From a virus: 23,349 nucleotides of DNA. Positions 1-8,393 of this stretch are shown piece after piece (position 1 is the first letter of the stretch; every line of letters begins with the position of its first letter). The stretch lies in IMG/VR virus record IMGVR_UViG_3300009285_001160, positions 1 to 23,349 of that record; one strand, 5' to 3'. The notes beneath the pieces were generated by a model, which did not search any database, was not told the origin of the DNA, and was given only the letters and a program-made list of their open reading frames with translations. A program made the translations under genes and the position numbers.

Positions 1-1
1 C

Positions 2-94
2 ATCCAACCGGGGAACACGGGTTGCATTACTTATTTGCGCAAGGCAAATACTGACATCGTTGCAGGTTTGGTTGAATACTCGGACGCTGACTAA
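2..94 (+). CDS. C-terminal end of a truncated upstream protein
   Basis: An open frame runs in from the left edge and ends at TAA 92-94, leaving about 30 residues that finish with the peptide GLVEYSDAD. The fragment is too short to assign to a family. Its position directly before a scaffold and capsid gene pair would suit a portal, a head protease or a decoration protein, but that is inferred from gene order only. The 102-base gap before the next gene holds nothing convincing. Confidence 0.4.
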   Translation: MQPGNTGCITYLRKANTDIVAGLVEYSDAD

Positions 95-196
95 ACAAAC
101 GCGGTTATCTCTTCCGCCCAAAAAGGAAGCCGTATCATTCCGGCAGAATGAATAATGGTTCTCAATCCTCAAAATTGAATAATCCCACTCTCATTT

Positions 197-796
197 ATGG
201 AAATAAAAAATGACCCTGTAGTAGACGATGTATTGGTAGAAGAAGATTTATCAATACTCGATGATACTACTGATTGGAAGGCAAAGGCAACGGAAATCGA
301 GCAGAAACGCCGAGAGGACGGCATAAAGCAAAGAGAGCGTACTAAGGCGCTCAAAGAGCGACTTGCCACAATCGAAGCGACTGTAAAACCTCCAGAAGAG
401 AAAGAAGAAGAAAAGAAAGCAGAAGAAAATGTTCTATTGCAAAAGTTGGAGAGAATGTCTTTGCGACAAGCGGGGATAACTCACCAAGACGATATAGAAC
501 TTGCCAAGACGACCGCGAAGAAGTGGGGTATGGATATTGATGAAGTTCTTGTAGATGATGATTTCAAGGTAAAACTTGAAAAACAACAGACAACAAGAGC
601 CAATACCCTTGCCACTTCTGGTGTGAGAGGAGGCGGAGGCGGTGGAAGTGAGGCTAAAAACAGTCCCGATTATTGGATTGCGAAAGGCACACCACCTACT
701 CCCGCAGATGTTCCTGACCGTAAAACACGGGCAACTATTATACGAACTATGATGAAAACTGCCGGTACAAGTGGTAAGAAGTTCTATAACGATTAA
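197..796 (+). CDS. Probable capsid scaffolding protein (module 1)
   Basis: A 199-residue, highly charged protein. Residues 1-25 are acidic, residues 30-85 are a strongly predicted helix or coiled coil rich in K, E and R, and the middle is helical. A glycine run (GGGGGG) near residue 145 is followed by a basic C-terminal tail. This layout, with an acidic helical body and a basic capsid-binding end, is typical of phage scaffolding proteins, and the gene sits 52 bases before the capsid gene, the usual position. I recognise no sequence family, so the call rests on composition and context. A structural protein with another role is the main alternative. There is no Shine-Dalgarno sequence before ATG 197. 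Confidence 0.6.
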   Translation: MEIKNDPVVDDVLVEEDLSILDDTTDWKAKATEIEQKRREDGIKQRERTKALKERLATIEATVKPPEEKEEEKKAEENVLLQKLERMSLRQAGITHQDDIELAKTTAKKWGMDIDEVLVDDDFKVKLEKQQTTRANTLATSGVRGGGGGGSEAKNSPDYWIAKGTPPTPADVPDRKTRATIIRTMMKTAGTSGKKFYND

Positions 797-848
797 AGGT
801 TGGGCGTAGACATTTCTTCTGAATTACTAAAGCTAACAGAAATTCAAA

Positions 849-2640
849 ATGAGTATTGCAAATACTGTTACTTACGAAACAGTCTACGAAGAAATTTTGC
901 AAGACAGGCTTAACTAATCGGGTCTGTATAAATCTCTTTTAATTGACTTGGACTTCCTAGCAAAGGATAACAAGGGGCAAGCAGGGAAACCGTGCAGCCT
1001 GAACGACTAAACAAAGAGACCTCATAAGAGGAATTGATAGTCTGAACTCTGCAAATAATTGCACATTGAAAATCTAATTAAGAATATTCTCTTGTAGTCT
1101 CCTTCACGTTGTGGTAGGATAATTCAGACATGACAGAAGAAAGAAGAAGGAAAAAATTAGAATATAATAGGGCATATTATCTGAAGAACAGAGATATTTT
1201 TCTTGTACAGAAACGACAATATCGGGAAGAGAATCGTGAAAGACTTAGAAAAAAACAAGAATTATATCGTAACCAAAATAGAGATTTGGTAAATGTTAGG
1301 AAAATGGATTCCTATTATAGATATCGTGATGAGATTTGTGAGAGAAGACGAAAGAAGTACGAACTGAATCGTGAGAAAATTCTTGAGGGAAGACGACAAT
1401 ATACCAAACTAAACAGAGAGAAGATAAGAAAACATGAACGAGAGAGATACAATACAGATTTAGAGGTTAGAATAGCTCGAGTCTTGCGTTCTAGGATTAG
1501 AGAGGCGTTGAAGAATGGAAGCAAGTCGGCTAAAACAGAACTATTGCTGGGAATCTCTATCTTAGATTTTAAGATATTCGTTGAAAGACAGTTTGGTATT
1601 GGTATGACTTGGGAAAATTACGGTAAATGGGAAATAGACCATATTCGTTCTCTTTCTAGTTTTAACTTGACGAAGCCGAGAGAACAATTTAAAGCGTTTC
1701 ATTATACAAATATGCAACCTTTATGGATGAAAGAAAATCGGCAAAAGTGGGCAAAGATTCTTAATTAAATTATTTTAGAAAGCAGAGAGAGTTCTCCGAA
1801 GCGGGGACTCCCCTTGAAAAAGGAGTAACAACGGGCGATCACCCAACAACTTGGAAAGAAATGTGCGATGTCAAAATCAAGGACGTCAAAATCACTTCTA
1901 CCTCGTATATGTCCACCACGCCTACCGTAACAACGGTAACGCGCGGTACGGGACTTGTCGGTTCAACCTTTGCGGAAACTGCACAGACGCTTGACATCGC
2001 TACAGGACGAGACCTTGGCCTCTTTGTTGACTTGGCTGATTTAGCACAGAGTCCGTGGACAAAACCTGCGGAACTCTTCGACCGAATCGGCGCTCTTCTC
2101 AATGAGTTCGTTGAGACGGATGTTCTTGCACAGCATGGTTCTTGGACAGACTTCGATAATGCGTCAATCGGTGGAGCCGCTGGAAACATCACTGTTTCCG
2201 CTTCTAACGTTGACGATATCATCCGAGGTGTGAAGCGTGAGATTCGTGAAGCAAACGGAGGGTCAATGATGAAGTCAAAGGGTGTCGGGTTCGTGTGGCG
2301 TGCGGCTGACTTCGAGTATCTCGAAGCATTCGTACAAGCCAATGGTACGATGACTGCCGATAAGTTCCTTATTGAAGGAACATTGGAGGGTCTTCGGTAC
2401 ATGGCTTGCGACCACTATTGGTCTAACGACCATACGTCAGGACACTTGTTCGCGGGCGTGAAGAAAATCCAAGTGTTGGGTATTCTTCGCGGAACGTACG
2501 GACAGGCGCATACGATTCCGTTCCCTGCGGCTGATACAAACACCTTCCTTTCAGGGAAAGCGTTTTACAGTCGTGTGGACATTGGACATTTAACCCCGAC
2601 GGCACATGCTGGTCTAACATTCGACGTTTTGGTGGTGTAG
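849..2640 (+). CDS. Major capsid protein (module 1), interrupted by a group I intron
   Basis: Exon 1 (849-910) encodes MSIANTVTYETVYEEILQDR plus two bases of a codon. Exon 2 (1836-2640) completes a Leu codon and continues DHPTTWKEMCDVKI. The joined coding sequence is 867 bases, or 288 residues plus stop. Exon 2 alone can be read from an internal ATG at 1861 but would lack the first 29 residues. The protein has the mixed alpha/beta composition, STTPT segment and size expected of an HK97-fold capsid subunit, and it lies between a scaffold-like gene and a head-tail adaptor-like gene. The capsid call is therefore by context and general resemblance. Without splicing, translation of exon 1 stops at TAA 915-917, just inside the intron, so virion production should depend on intron removal. 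Confidence 0.75.
911..1835 (+). ncRNA. Group I self-splicing intron in the capsid gene
   Basis: The 5' exon end CAGGCU (905-910) pairs with GGUCUG (921-926) to form P1, with the required U-G wobble at the splice site. The adjacent AUCG (917-920) pairs with the first four bases of exon 2, CGAU (1836-1839), as P10. The last intron base is G (1835). P7 is visible as GACTA (1005-1009) with TAGTC (1038-1042), flanking a P8 hairpin, CCTC-ATAA-GAGG (1020-1031). The sequence between 970 and 1003 looks like a P4-P6 core. Further hairpins lie at about 1789-1830 near the 3' end. The predicted length is 925 bases, with a homing endonuclease gene in the 3' half. Splice sites are inferred from pairing and frame, not from RNA. 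Confidence 0.85.
1130..1768 (+). CDS. Intron-encoded HNH homing endonuclease
   Basis: A 212-residue, strongly basic protein. Residues 1-108 are tandem lysine/arginine/tyrosine-rich helical repeats (NREKIL, NRERLR, NRDIFL spacing), a DNA-contacting region seen in many phage free-standing and intron HNH proteins. The catalytic HNH region is near the C-terminus: WEIDHI (Asp170-His171), HYTN (Asn194) and ENRQK (Asn203), together with the PLW motif. The expected role is to cut intron-less capsid alleles and so spread the intron. It lies wholly inside the intron after the P7/P8 core. It is AT-rich compared with the capsid exons, which suits a separately acquired selfish gene. It appears intact. Confidence 0.9.
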   Translation: MTEERRRKKLEYNRAYYLKNRDIFLVQKRQYREENRERLRKKQELYRNQNRDLVNVRKMDSYYRYRDEICERRRKKYELNREKILEGRRQYTKLNREKIRKHERERYNTDLEVRIARVLRSRIREALKNGSKSAKTELLLGISILDFKIFVERQFGIGMTWENYGKWEIDHIRSLSSFNLTKPREQFKAFHYTNMQPLWMKENRQKWAKILN

Positions 2641-2649
2641 TTTTCCAAT

Positions 2650-2680
2650 CCAATTTCTCATCTTGTGAATGGGGAATTGG
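2650..2680 (+). terminator. Hairpin after the capsid gene
   Basis: Twelve paired positions (CCAATTTCTCAT with ATGGGGAATTGG, two of them G-U) close a seven-base loop, ten bases after the capsid stop. No U-tract follows, so this may be an attenuator, RNA-stability element or processing site rather than an intrinsic terminator. T7-like phages also have a terminator just after the capsid gene. Confidence 0.4.
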
Positions 2681-2710
2681 GCTTGGTAAATTAAAAGTAA
2701 CTAAACATTC

Positions 2711-3445
2711 TTGAATATTGCCGACATAAATAGTGAAGTCCGTGATTTGACTGATTCGGACACGACATCATATACCGCAAGTGCGCTTCTTCGTCGTGTG
2801 AATATGGCTTTGGAAAAAGTCGTTGCATGGATACTTAATGCTGATGGAACTTGGCAATTTGATGATACAAATTATACCGACCTTCCCGTAGGTACTGGAG
2901 CTTTGGTGAGTGGCCAATCAAGTTACTCATTTGCTTCGGAGTATTTAGATATTCTTGAAGTAATGATTTTAACGACAGGTGGAAAGTACATACGAATTAA
3001 ACCGTTTGACCCTGACGAGATTGGTATGTCATTTGATGAGTGGACAAATTCTACTAATGGTACACCTCCTAATGGTTTTCCTCTTTATTACGACAAAGTA
3101 GGCGATAGTATCAGATTAAGTGCTTCCCCTACGGCTACCTACGTTACGCTTGCCGCGGGTCTTAAAGTTCGCTTCAAGAGGACTGCCGACCTTTTTACCT
3201 CCTTACAAGTAACTACTGGTACGAAAGAGCCGGGCTTTGCTTCCCCATTCCATATCATCATCTGCTATATGGCGGCGGAACCTTACTGCGCGAAGTATAA
3301 GAAAGACCTTGTGCCATGGTTACGAGAGAAGATTGGCGATGTAGACCCTGCAAAAGGATTAAAGAAAGAAATCCTGAAACACTACGCTTTGCGGGAAAAA
3401 GATAAACGCCACATTATGCGACATCGCAGAATATCCTATGTATGA
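2711..3445 (+). CDS. Head-tail adaptor-like protein
   Basis: A 244-residue protein starting with TTG at 2711; the next in-frame ATG (2804) would remove a plausible N-terminal helix. The N-terminus is helical (residues 1-45, including a LLRRVNMALEKVVAWIL segment), the middle is beta-rich with YSFASEYLDILEV and KYIRIKPFDPDE, and the C-terminal half returns to helices ending in a very basic tail (KDKRHIMRHRR). Helical bundle, beta insertion and basic end resemble the adaptor or gatekeeper proteins that sit below the portal in short-tailed phages. The position right after the capsid supports this. The family assignment is by shape, not by a clear motif. Confidence 0.5.
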   Translation: MNIADINSEVRDLTDSDTTSYTASALLRRVNMALEKVVAWILNADGTWQFDDTNYTDLPVGTGALVSGQSSYSFASEYLDILEVMILTTGGKYIRIKPFDPDEIGMSFDEWTNSTNGTPPNGFPLYYDKVGDSIRLSASPTATYVTLAAGLKVRFKRTADLFTSLQVTTGTKEPGFASPFHIIICYMAAEPYCAKYKKDLVPWLREKIGDVDPAKGLKKEILKHYALREKDKRHIMRHRRISYV

Positions 3446-3633
3446 GCATCAGCATTTCCAACGAAAGCAAAAGCAGTTTGTCTATTACTAACGAAAGTAA
3501 GGGGTCTGATTTGACATGGGACGAGGCGACATTTACTTGGGATGAGGCAACAGGAACATGGGAAGTACCCGGACTTGTAATTGCTAGGGAATCAAAGAAC
3601 TCGCTTTCCATCACTAACGAAGCAAAGAACTAA
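3442..3633 (+). CDS. Small internally repetitive protein
   Basis: A 63-residue protein whose ATG overlaps the stop of the adaptor-like gene (ATGA), suggesting translational coupling. It is almost entirely repeats: SISNESK and SITNESK at residues 4-20, SITNEAK at 56-62, and two copies of TWDEAT at residues 25-30 and 32-37. There is no signal peptide and no membrane segment. The serine/threonine repeats would suit a short extended fibre or cement peptide on the virion, but I do not recognise a family and the function is unknown. Confidence 0.55.
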   Translation: MSISISNESKSSLSITNESKGSDLTWDEATFTWDEATGTWEVPGLVIARESKNSLSITNEAKN

Positions 3634-3634
3634 A

Positions 3635-4798
3635 ATGCAGATTCTACTCACAACTCTTCTTTCAATAGCCGTCGCGGTTGCGACCATGTTTGGTGTCTAC
3701 AATTTCGTTCCATTAAGTACCATTGGTTTTGAACACGAAGGAGTACAAAAGTTTGGCGCGACCATCACGACTATTGCGGCGAGCGACACATTGAAAAACT
3801 CCCGTACAACTATTAACGACAACTTCACCGCGCTCAATGACGGCAAGATAGAGAATTCGACTACTTCGGTAGCGGCGATTACGACGCTCTCAAATCTGAC
3901 TACGGCGGGGAGTTTGGCGACGGTAGGGACTATAACCTCTGGCACTTGGACTGGTTCTGTTATAGATGTTGCAAGGCAAGGCACAGGGACGACTTCACCT
4001 TCGTTGTATCGAGTTGTATTAGGTAATGGTTTACAAGGTTTCACAATTGCTTCTGGTACGGGTTCATCGGGACAGTTTCTGACTTCAAATGGAGCAACTG
4101 CGTATCCCAGTTGGCAGACATCTTCGGTGAATCAGGGAGATAATTATTCATGGACTGGTACGCACAATTTCACAGGAACTACATATATTAAGAATCTTAA
4201 TGCTTCTTCGACTTCCGCCAATCCTCTCACTCTCAATGGACTAACTTACAACTTGAAATCCACTCGTTCCGCTTCGTCTACTGTTCTTCAAGAAGACGGT
4301 TCGGGAAATCTTCTCTTTGACAAAGTTGATTTCCAACAACTCTGCGAGCAGATTCTAACTTCAAACAATGCCACCTCCACCTGCTCTTGGACAGGTTCGG
4401 CTACGGATTTACTTATTGTCTTTGATGTAGTCGGAGCATCTGGGGGCGATTATCCACAACTTACCTTTAATACTGACTACACAGGAAATGGGATGAACTA
4501 TGGATATCAAGTATTCTTAAACTATGTTTCTAATGATTCTTCGGGCGCGACAAAAGCGGTTATCTTTGCTGCGGGAGCAACGACAACCGCTCAATCTTTT
4601 CAGATAGCTGTTACAAACACAGCAACTCGTTCAAAGTTAGTGAACTGGGACGGCGGTTCAAAGAGTACCAAGAATACAGGGATAGGAGCTTGGAATAATA
4701 CGACTGACCAGATTACGCAGGTGAATCTTCGTACAAACACCGTCAGTCAGACTTGGACAAGCGGGACTCGTCTTTCTGTTTATGGGAAAAGAAATTGA
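3635..4798 (+). CDS. Exported fibre-like protein with an N-terminal membrane segment
   Basis: A 387-residue protein; I chose ATG 3635 because it directly follows the previous stop and begins a hydrophobic segment (residues 2-20). Residues 45-125 have short repeating beta turns (SRTTINDNFTALNDGKIE, TTLSNLTTAGSLATVGTI, GTWTGSVIDVARQGTGTTSP), a type common in trimeric fibre shafts. The C-terminal 150 residues are Thr/Ser/Asn-rich and probably a beta-sandwich tip. Its place between adaptor and nozzle genes indicates a virion or surface fibre. An N-terminal export or anchor segment on such a protein is unusual. It shares the GTTSP element with the large fibre gene at 10.8-13.6 kb. Confidence 0.6.
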   Translation: MQILLTTLLSIAVAVATMFGVYNFVPLSTIGFEHEGVQKFGATITTIAASDTLKNSRTTINDNFTALNDGKIENSTTSVAAITTLSNLTTAGSLATVGTITSGTWTGSVIDVARQGTGTTSPSLYRVVLGNGLQGFTIASGTGSSGQFLTSNGATAYPSWQTSSVNQGDNYSWTGTHNFTGTTYIKNLNASSTSANPLTLNGLTYNLKSTRSASSTVLQEDGSGNLLFDKVDFQQLCEQILTSNNATSTCSWTGSATDLLIVFDVVGASGGDYPQLTFNTDYTGNGMNYGYQVFLNYVSNDSSGATKAVIFAAGATTTAQSFQIAVTNTATRSKLVNWDGGSKSTKNTGIGAWNNTTDQITQVNLRTNTVSQTWTSGTRLSVYGKRN

Positions 4799-4799
4799 T

Positions 4800-6335
4800 A
4801 TGGGTAAAGTCATAGAAACAATCATTAATCGGTTTGACGGAGGAATGGTAAATGACCCCCGTGATACAAGCGAAGCTACTTGCAGGGTAGTGACGAATTT
4901 TGATGTGCTTACGAATCCGGGAAAGATGACACCGTATTACAATAGTACAAGCGGGGATAGTGCGAGCGCGACTACTTTCAAAAAGAATTTTTGTATAGCC
5001 AATAGAACTGGGACTATTTACAAATTATATGCTCTTGGTGTTCAGACAGCTTCAACAACAAGAGCGAAGGTTTATGTCAAAGACCCGCTTAATACCGTCG
5101 ATGATTATTCAAACGCGACTTGGCAAGAACCGTCAAATGGAGAGTCTTCAACTAATGATACGGCGTTTGATTTGTTTGTTTATTACGCAAAGAGAGACCG
5201 TATCTTTGGTGCAGAAAACGGAGCAAAGATTTGGAGTTTTGACCCCGATAGCAGTTCTACTTGGGACGATGAAGGAGTGGCTTTGACTTATACCACGATA
5301 CGGCAAGGATTGGTACATTCTAAAGATGACATCTTGTATATTCCTTATGACAACAAAATCGCAAAGAATGATAACAGTAGTTGGACGACTGCGGCTTTAA
5401 CTCTTCCTACTAATTACCAAATAGAATCAATTTGCGAATATGGAAATTATCTTGCTATCGCCGCTTCGGAGATAAATGCTTTGTCGGGGACTTCAAAAGT
5501 ATTTCTCTGGGATAGGGACTCAACATTAGTCACTCTCTCTGAAACGATAGATTGGGGTAGTGGGATATTAAAAGTCATTGAAATCATTGACGGTATTCTT
5601 GTTGGTATCTCTGTTTTGGGAGGTGCTTCTTTAATCTTAAATAATCAGGATAGACTTATATTTCGGTATCTTTCTGGCTCTATTGCAATTAAGTTTGCGG
5701 AGTTCATAGGAAGCATGGGAACGATTGGGAATTCATTTCCTAGAGCAAAACAAGTAAACGATAATCGTTTGTATTTTATGTGCGCGATTACTCTCAATGG
5801 AACACGGAGAGAGGGAGTTTGGAGCGTGGGACGAGCTTCTGGAGGCGGATTCTCCATTGTCCACGAGCGAACGCCAAATAATACAACCGCGATGACTACG
5901 GGGACATTGTATAACTTCATCTTTGTTGGCGACTACCTATTTCAAGCGTATGACCCGAGTGGCTCTGCTCATGCGATGTCAATGACCGACGACGCTCTTT
6001 CATTTACCAGCAATTCAGCTATTTATGAATCAAAGATATTCAATCTTGGAGACAGTTCAATTACCAAAAAACTTATCGGCGTAACGGTGATGACTGAATA
6101 CCTGCCTTCGGGAACAGAGTATACTTTTAAGTATCGTATCAATGAAGAAACAACTTATACAACCATCTTCACGGAATCAACAGATAATTCAATATCTCAT
6201 TCAGCGATTAACATTGAGAGTTCTGGTGCTACTTTGCCTGAATACAAGGAGATTCAATTTCAGATTTTGAGTACGGGAGCGGTCATTACGGGTTTTTCAT
6301 TTAAGTCAGAAGTTATAGATAAACGACTCTACTAA
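4800..6335 (+). CDS. Tail nozzle-like (tail tubular protein B-like) structural protein
   Basis: A 511-residue protein. ATG 4800 lies one base after the previous stop; an in-frame ATG at 4782 would add six residues and overlap that gene. The N-terminus (INRFDGGMVNDPRDT, followed by TNFDVLTNPGKMTPY) resembles the opening of phage nozzle and beta-propeller tail proteins, which begin with a short GG motif and list a first strand ending in a K/R-P turn. The rest is beta-rich with repeating aromatic strands (IYKLYALG, IFGAENGAKIWSF, ILYIPYDNKI), as expected of a propeller. Gene order (adaptor, fibre, nozzle) fits a short-tailed virion. The assignment is tentative because no definitive motif is present. 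Confidence 0.5.
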   Translation: MGKVIETIINRFDGGMVNDPRDTSEATCRVVTNFDVLTNPGKMTPYYNSTSGDSASATTFKKNFCIANRTGTIYKLYALGVQTASTTRAKVYVKDPLNTVDDYSNATWQEPSNGESSTNDTAFDLFVYYAKRDRIFGAENGAKIWSFDPDSSSTWDDEGVALTYTTIRQGLVHSKDDILYIPYDNKIAKNDNSSWTTAALTLPTNYQIESICEYGNYLAIAASEINALSGTSKVFLWDRDSTLVTLSETIDWGSGILKVIEIIDGILVGISVLGGASLILNNQDRLIFRYLSGSIAIKFAEFIGSMGTIGNSFPRAKQVNDNRLYFMCAITLNGTRREGVWSVGRASGGGFSIVHERTPNNTTAMTTGTLYNFIFVGDYLFQAYDPSGSAHAMSMTDDALSFTSNSAIYESKIFNLGDSSITKKLIGVTVMTEYLPSGTEYTFKYRINEETTYTTIFTESTDNSISHSAINIESSGATLPEYKEIQFQILSTGAVITGFSFKSEVIDKRLY

Positions 6336-6336
6336 T

Positions 6337-6672
6337 ATGGATGAACAACGCATAAGACAAATCATCCGAGAAGAATTGAGTTCACTTATACGAAGTGATA
6401 GGTACACTTTTCATAAGTTGATTCAGATTCTTGATGGAAGAAATATCCAGCTTGGAGTTACTACCGGCACAAAAATCGGGACAGCGACAACGCAAAGACT
6501 TGGTTTCTTTGGTACAACTCCTGCTGTTCAGCCTCTTGCTCCCGTAACCAGAACGCAAGCGACCATAAGTGGGACTGGCGATGATGCCGATATTACTGCA
6601 AATTTTAGTTCACTTAATTCATGGGCTGACGATATCGAACAAGCATTAGCAGATTTAGGATTAACTGCGTAA
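6337..6672 (+). CDS. Small virion fibre or connector protein
   Basis: A 111-residue protein. Residues 1-33 form a charged helix (DEQRIRQIIREELSSLIRS). The centre carries GRNIQLGVTTGTKIG, TQRLGFFG and TPAVQP, a beta-turn signature I have seen at the ends of many phage fibre and spike proteins. The C-terminus is a short helix (SLNSWADDIEQALADLG). A helix joined to a short beta fibre suits a trimeric head or tail fibre. It starts one base after the stop of the nozzle-like gene, so it is probably co-translated. The exact role is not known. Confidence 0.6.
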   Translation: MDEQRIRQIIREELSSLIRSDRYTFHKLIQILDGRNIQLGVTTGTKIGTATTQRLGFFGTTPAVQPLAPVTRTQATISGTGDDADITANFSSLNSWADDIEQALADLGLTA

Positions 6673-6713
6673 CATGACACTGGAAGGATTTATTAAAGGT
6701 TCAGTTTGATTAT

Positions 6714-8393
6714 ATGGCACGTTCACAAGAGGAAATTGACTACATAAAGCAGAATCAAGCAGGGACACTTGCTGGTAGAACGCTTGTGGGTAATCCAAAT
6801 GATGAATTTATTTCGTCAAGTATTCTTGCTCCTACACCGTCTATCACGCTTCCACCGTATCCTGAAGATTTAACGAATTATGGAGCTACTATTGCGGGGA
6901 CTATTCCTACTCCTTTTACAAGCAAAGTAGAGAAGACAACAACTGATATTGAGAGTCTTTTGGGACAATTATCTGGCAAAGAATCATACTCACAACAGCA
7001 AGAAAATCTCGCAGGAGTAGATGAACTACAAGCAGAACAAGACTCTCTTACCGCGCAGATAAAAGCTCTTAACACCCAATCGCAGAATCTTCAAAAGCAA
7101 TCTGAAGTTGATATTCCTAATCAAATGCAATTGGAATCGGAAGGCAGAGGAAGGACTGTTGGTGGGTTAGCTCCTTTAACGGCAGGGGCATTACGAATAA
7201 ACCAGATAAAACAAGGTCAAATCGCGACACAAGCATTAACTCTTTCAGCTACTTATGACCTAAACGCAGGTCGTCTTAAATCAGCACAAACAAAGGCGCA
7301 GAAAGCCGTGGATTTGAAATATAAGCCGATTGAAGAAGCAATAGACAGGAACGCAAAGTTACTCGAACTTTATATGCCATTTTTCAATAGAGAAGAAAAG
7401 AAGAGAGCAGAAGCACAACAATTGGCTAATGAAGAAAAGAAAACAGCAGTAGCTGATAAGAAGAAATTGCAACAGGATATCATCAATATAGCGCAGGCGA
7501 ATGGTGATAGCAGTATTGCTTCCCTTGCGATGCAGTTAGACCCTAATTCGAGCACTTTTGTGCAAGACTTATCTGCGTTACAAGCAAAGATTAAGCCAAA
7601 ACCCGTTGGCCAAAGCGACTTTGAACAGGCGTTCTTGCGCGATAAAGGATATTTGCCCTCTGTGAATGACATATTGGATTACAAGGCAAGAGAGGCGGCA
7701 GCGGGGAGAGCGCCAGCGAAAGGAGGAATAACTGTCCCAATTACAGCGACGAACAAACCTTATATTGATGCTTTTAATAGCGCAGTAACGGGTATGCCTG
7801 CTAATAGAATTGAACAAGCACAAACGACTTTTAGTCAATTATTAAGTTCAGGAGATACAGAAGGGGCTAAAAGCTATATCGTTCGCACAGCGATGGCAAA
7901 CGCGGGAGTAGACCAACAGAATCAAGCTATCGGCAGGACACAGGCGATTGCAGCCATGAATGATATAGAGAATCTACTTAAACAAGCAAAAGAAAAAGGG
8001 GCAAATACTAATATTCTTACAGGTACTTTAGTAAATATCGGAAATAGACTTGGAGCAAGTCCGAATACAGATTTGTCTTATATCGGCTCTCGGATTATGC
8101 AAGCTCTTATCGTTTACCGAAAGGGTATGACTGGTGTTGCTTTTGGAGCGCAAGAAGCCAAAGATTACAAAAAGATATTCTCTGATATTACAAATATAGA
8201 ATCTCTTAACACTGCAAAAATCAGTGCTTTGCGAGATGCACTTAACTCAAATAATCGGGCAGCACTTGCTTTTTACATTGGAGATACAAATTACGAGAAA
8301 CTCTTTGGTAAAGAACAAACATCGCAGTTACCTTCAAGTGGCGGAACTTCAGGTGGAACGATTGATTTATCAGGTTTAGATTTCAAATTCTAA
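6714..8393 (+). CDS. Large helical virion protein, possible DNA-ejection protein
   Basis: A 559-residue, alanine/glutamine/lysine-rich protein. Residues 80-150 and 180-260 are long coiled-coil stretches (for example QAEQDSLTAQIKALNTQ and REEKKRAEAQQLANEEKK). There is no signal peptide, transmembrane helix or known enzyme motif. The C-terminus has a Ser/Gly linker and ends GLDFKF. In short-tailed phages, large helical proteins encoded after the nozzle are usually internal virion proteins that form the ejection channel. This order and composition suggest the same here, by inference. A tape-measure protein is less likely because no long-tail genes follow. The next gene overlaps its stop (TAATG). 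Confidence 0.5.
   Translation: MARSQEEIDYIKQNQAGTLAGRTLVGNPNDEFISSSILAPTPSITLPPYPEDLTNYGATIAGTIPTPFTSKVEKTTTDIESLLGQLSGKESYSQQQENLAGVDELQAEQDSLTAQIKALNTQSQNLQKQSEVDIPNQMQLESEGRGRTVGGLAPLTAGALRINQIKQGQIATQALTLSATYDLNAGRLKSAQTKAQKAVDLKYKPIEEAIDRNAKLLELYMPFFNREEKKRAEAQQLANEEKKTAVADKKKLQQDIINIAQANGDSSIASLAMQLDPNSSTFVQDLSALQAKIKPKPVGQSDFEQAFLRDKGYLPSVNDILDYKAREAAAGRAPAKGGITVPITATNKPYIDAFNSAVTGMPANRIEQAQTTFSQLLSSGDTEGAKSYIVRTAMANAGVDQQNQAIGRTQAIAAMNDIENLLKQAKEKGANTNILTGTLVNIGNRLGASPNTDLSYIGSRIMQALIVYRKGMTGVAFGAQEAKDYKKIFSDITNIESLNTAKISALRDALNSNNRAALAFYIGDTNYEKLFGKEQTSQLPSSGGTSGGTIDLSGLDFKF

Noticed and set aside
148-213. 21-residue + strand frame before the scaffold gene
   Set aside because: It overlaps the scaffold start out of frame, is polar and has no ribosome binding site or motif.
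1839-2402. 187-residue minus-strand frame opposite the capsid exon 2
   Set aside because: Antisense to a strongly supported capsid coding region, with low-complexity basic sequence and no motif.
6674-6709. 11-residue frame MTLEGFIKGSV before the ejection-like gene
   Set aside because: Too short to judge and without supporting signals; it could be a leader peptide but nothing else indicates it.
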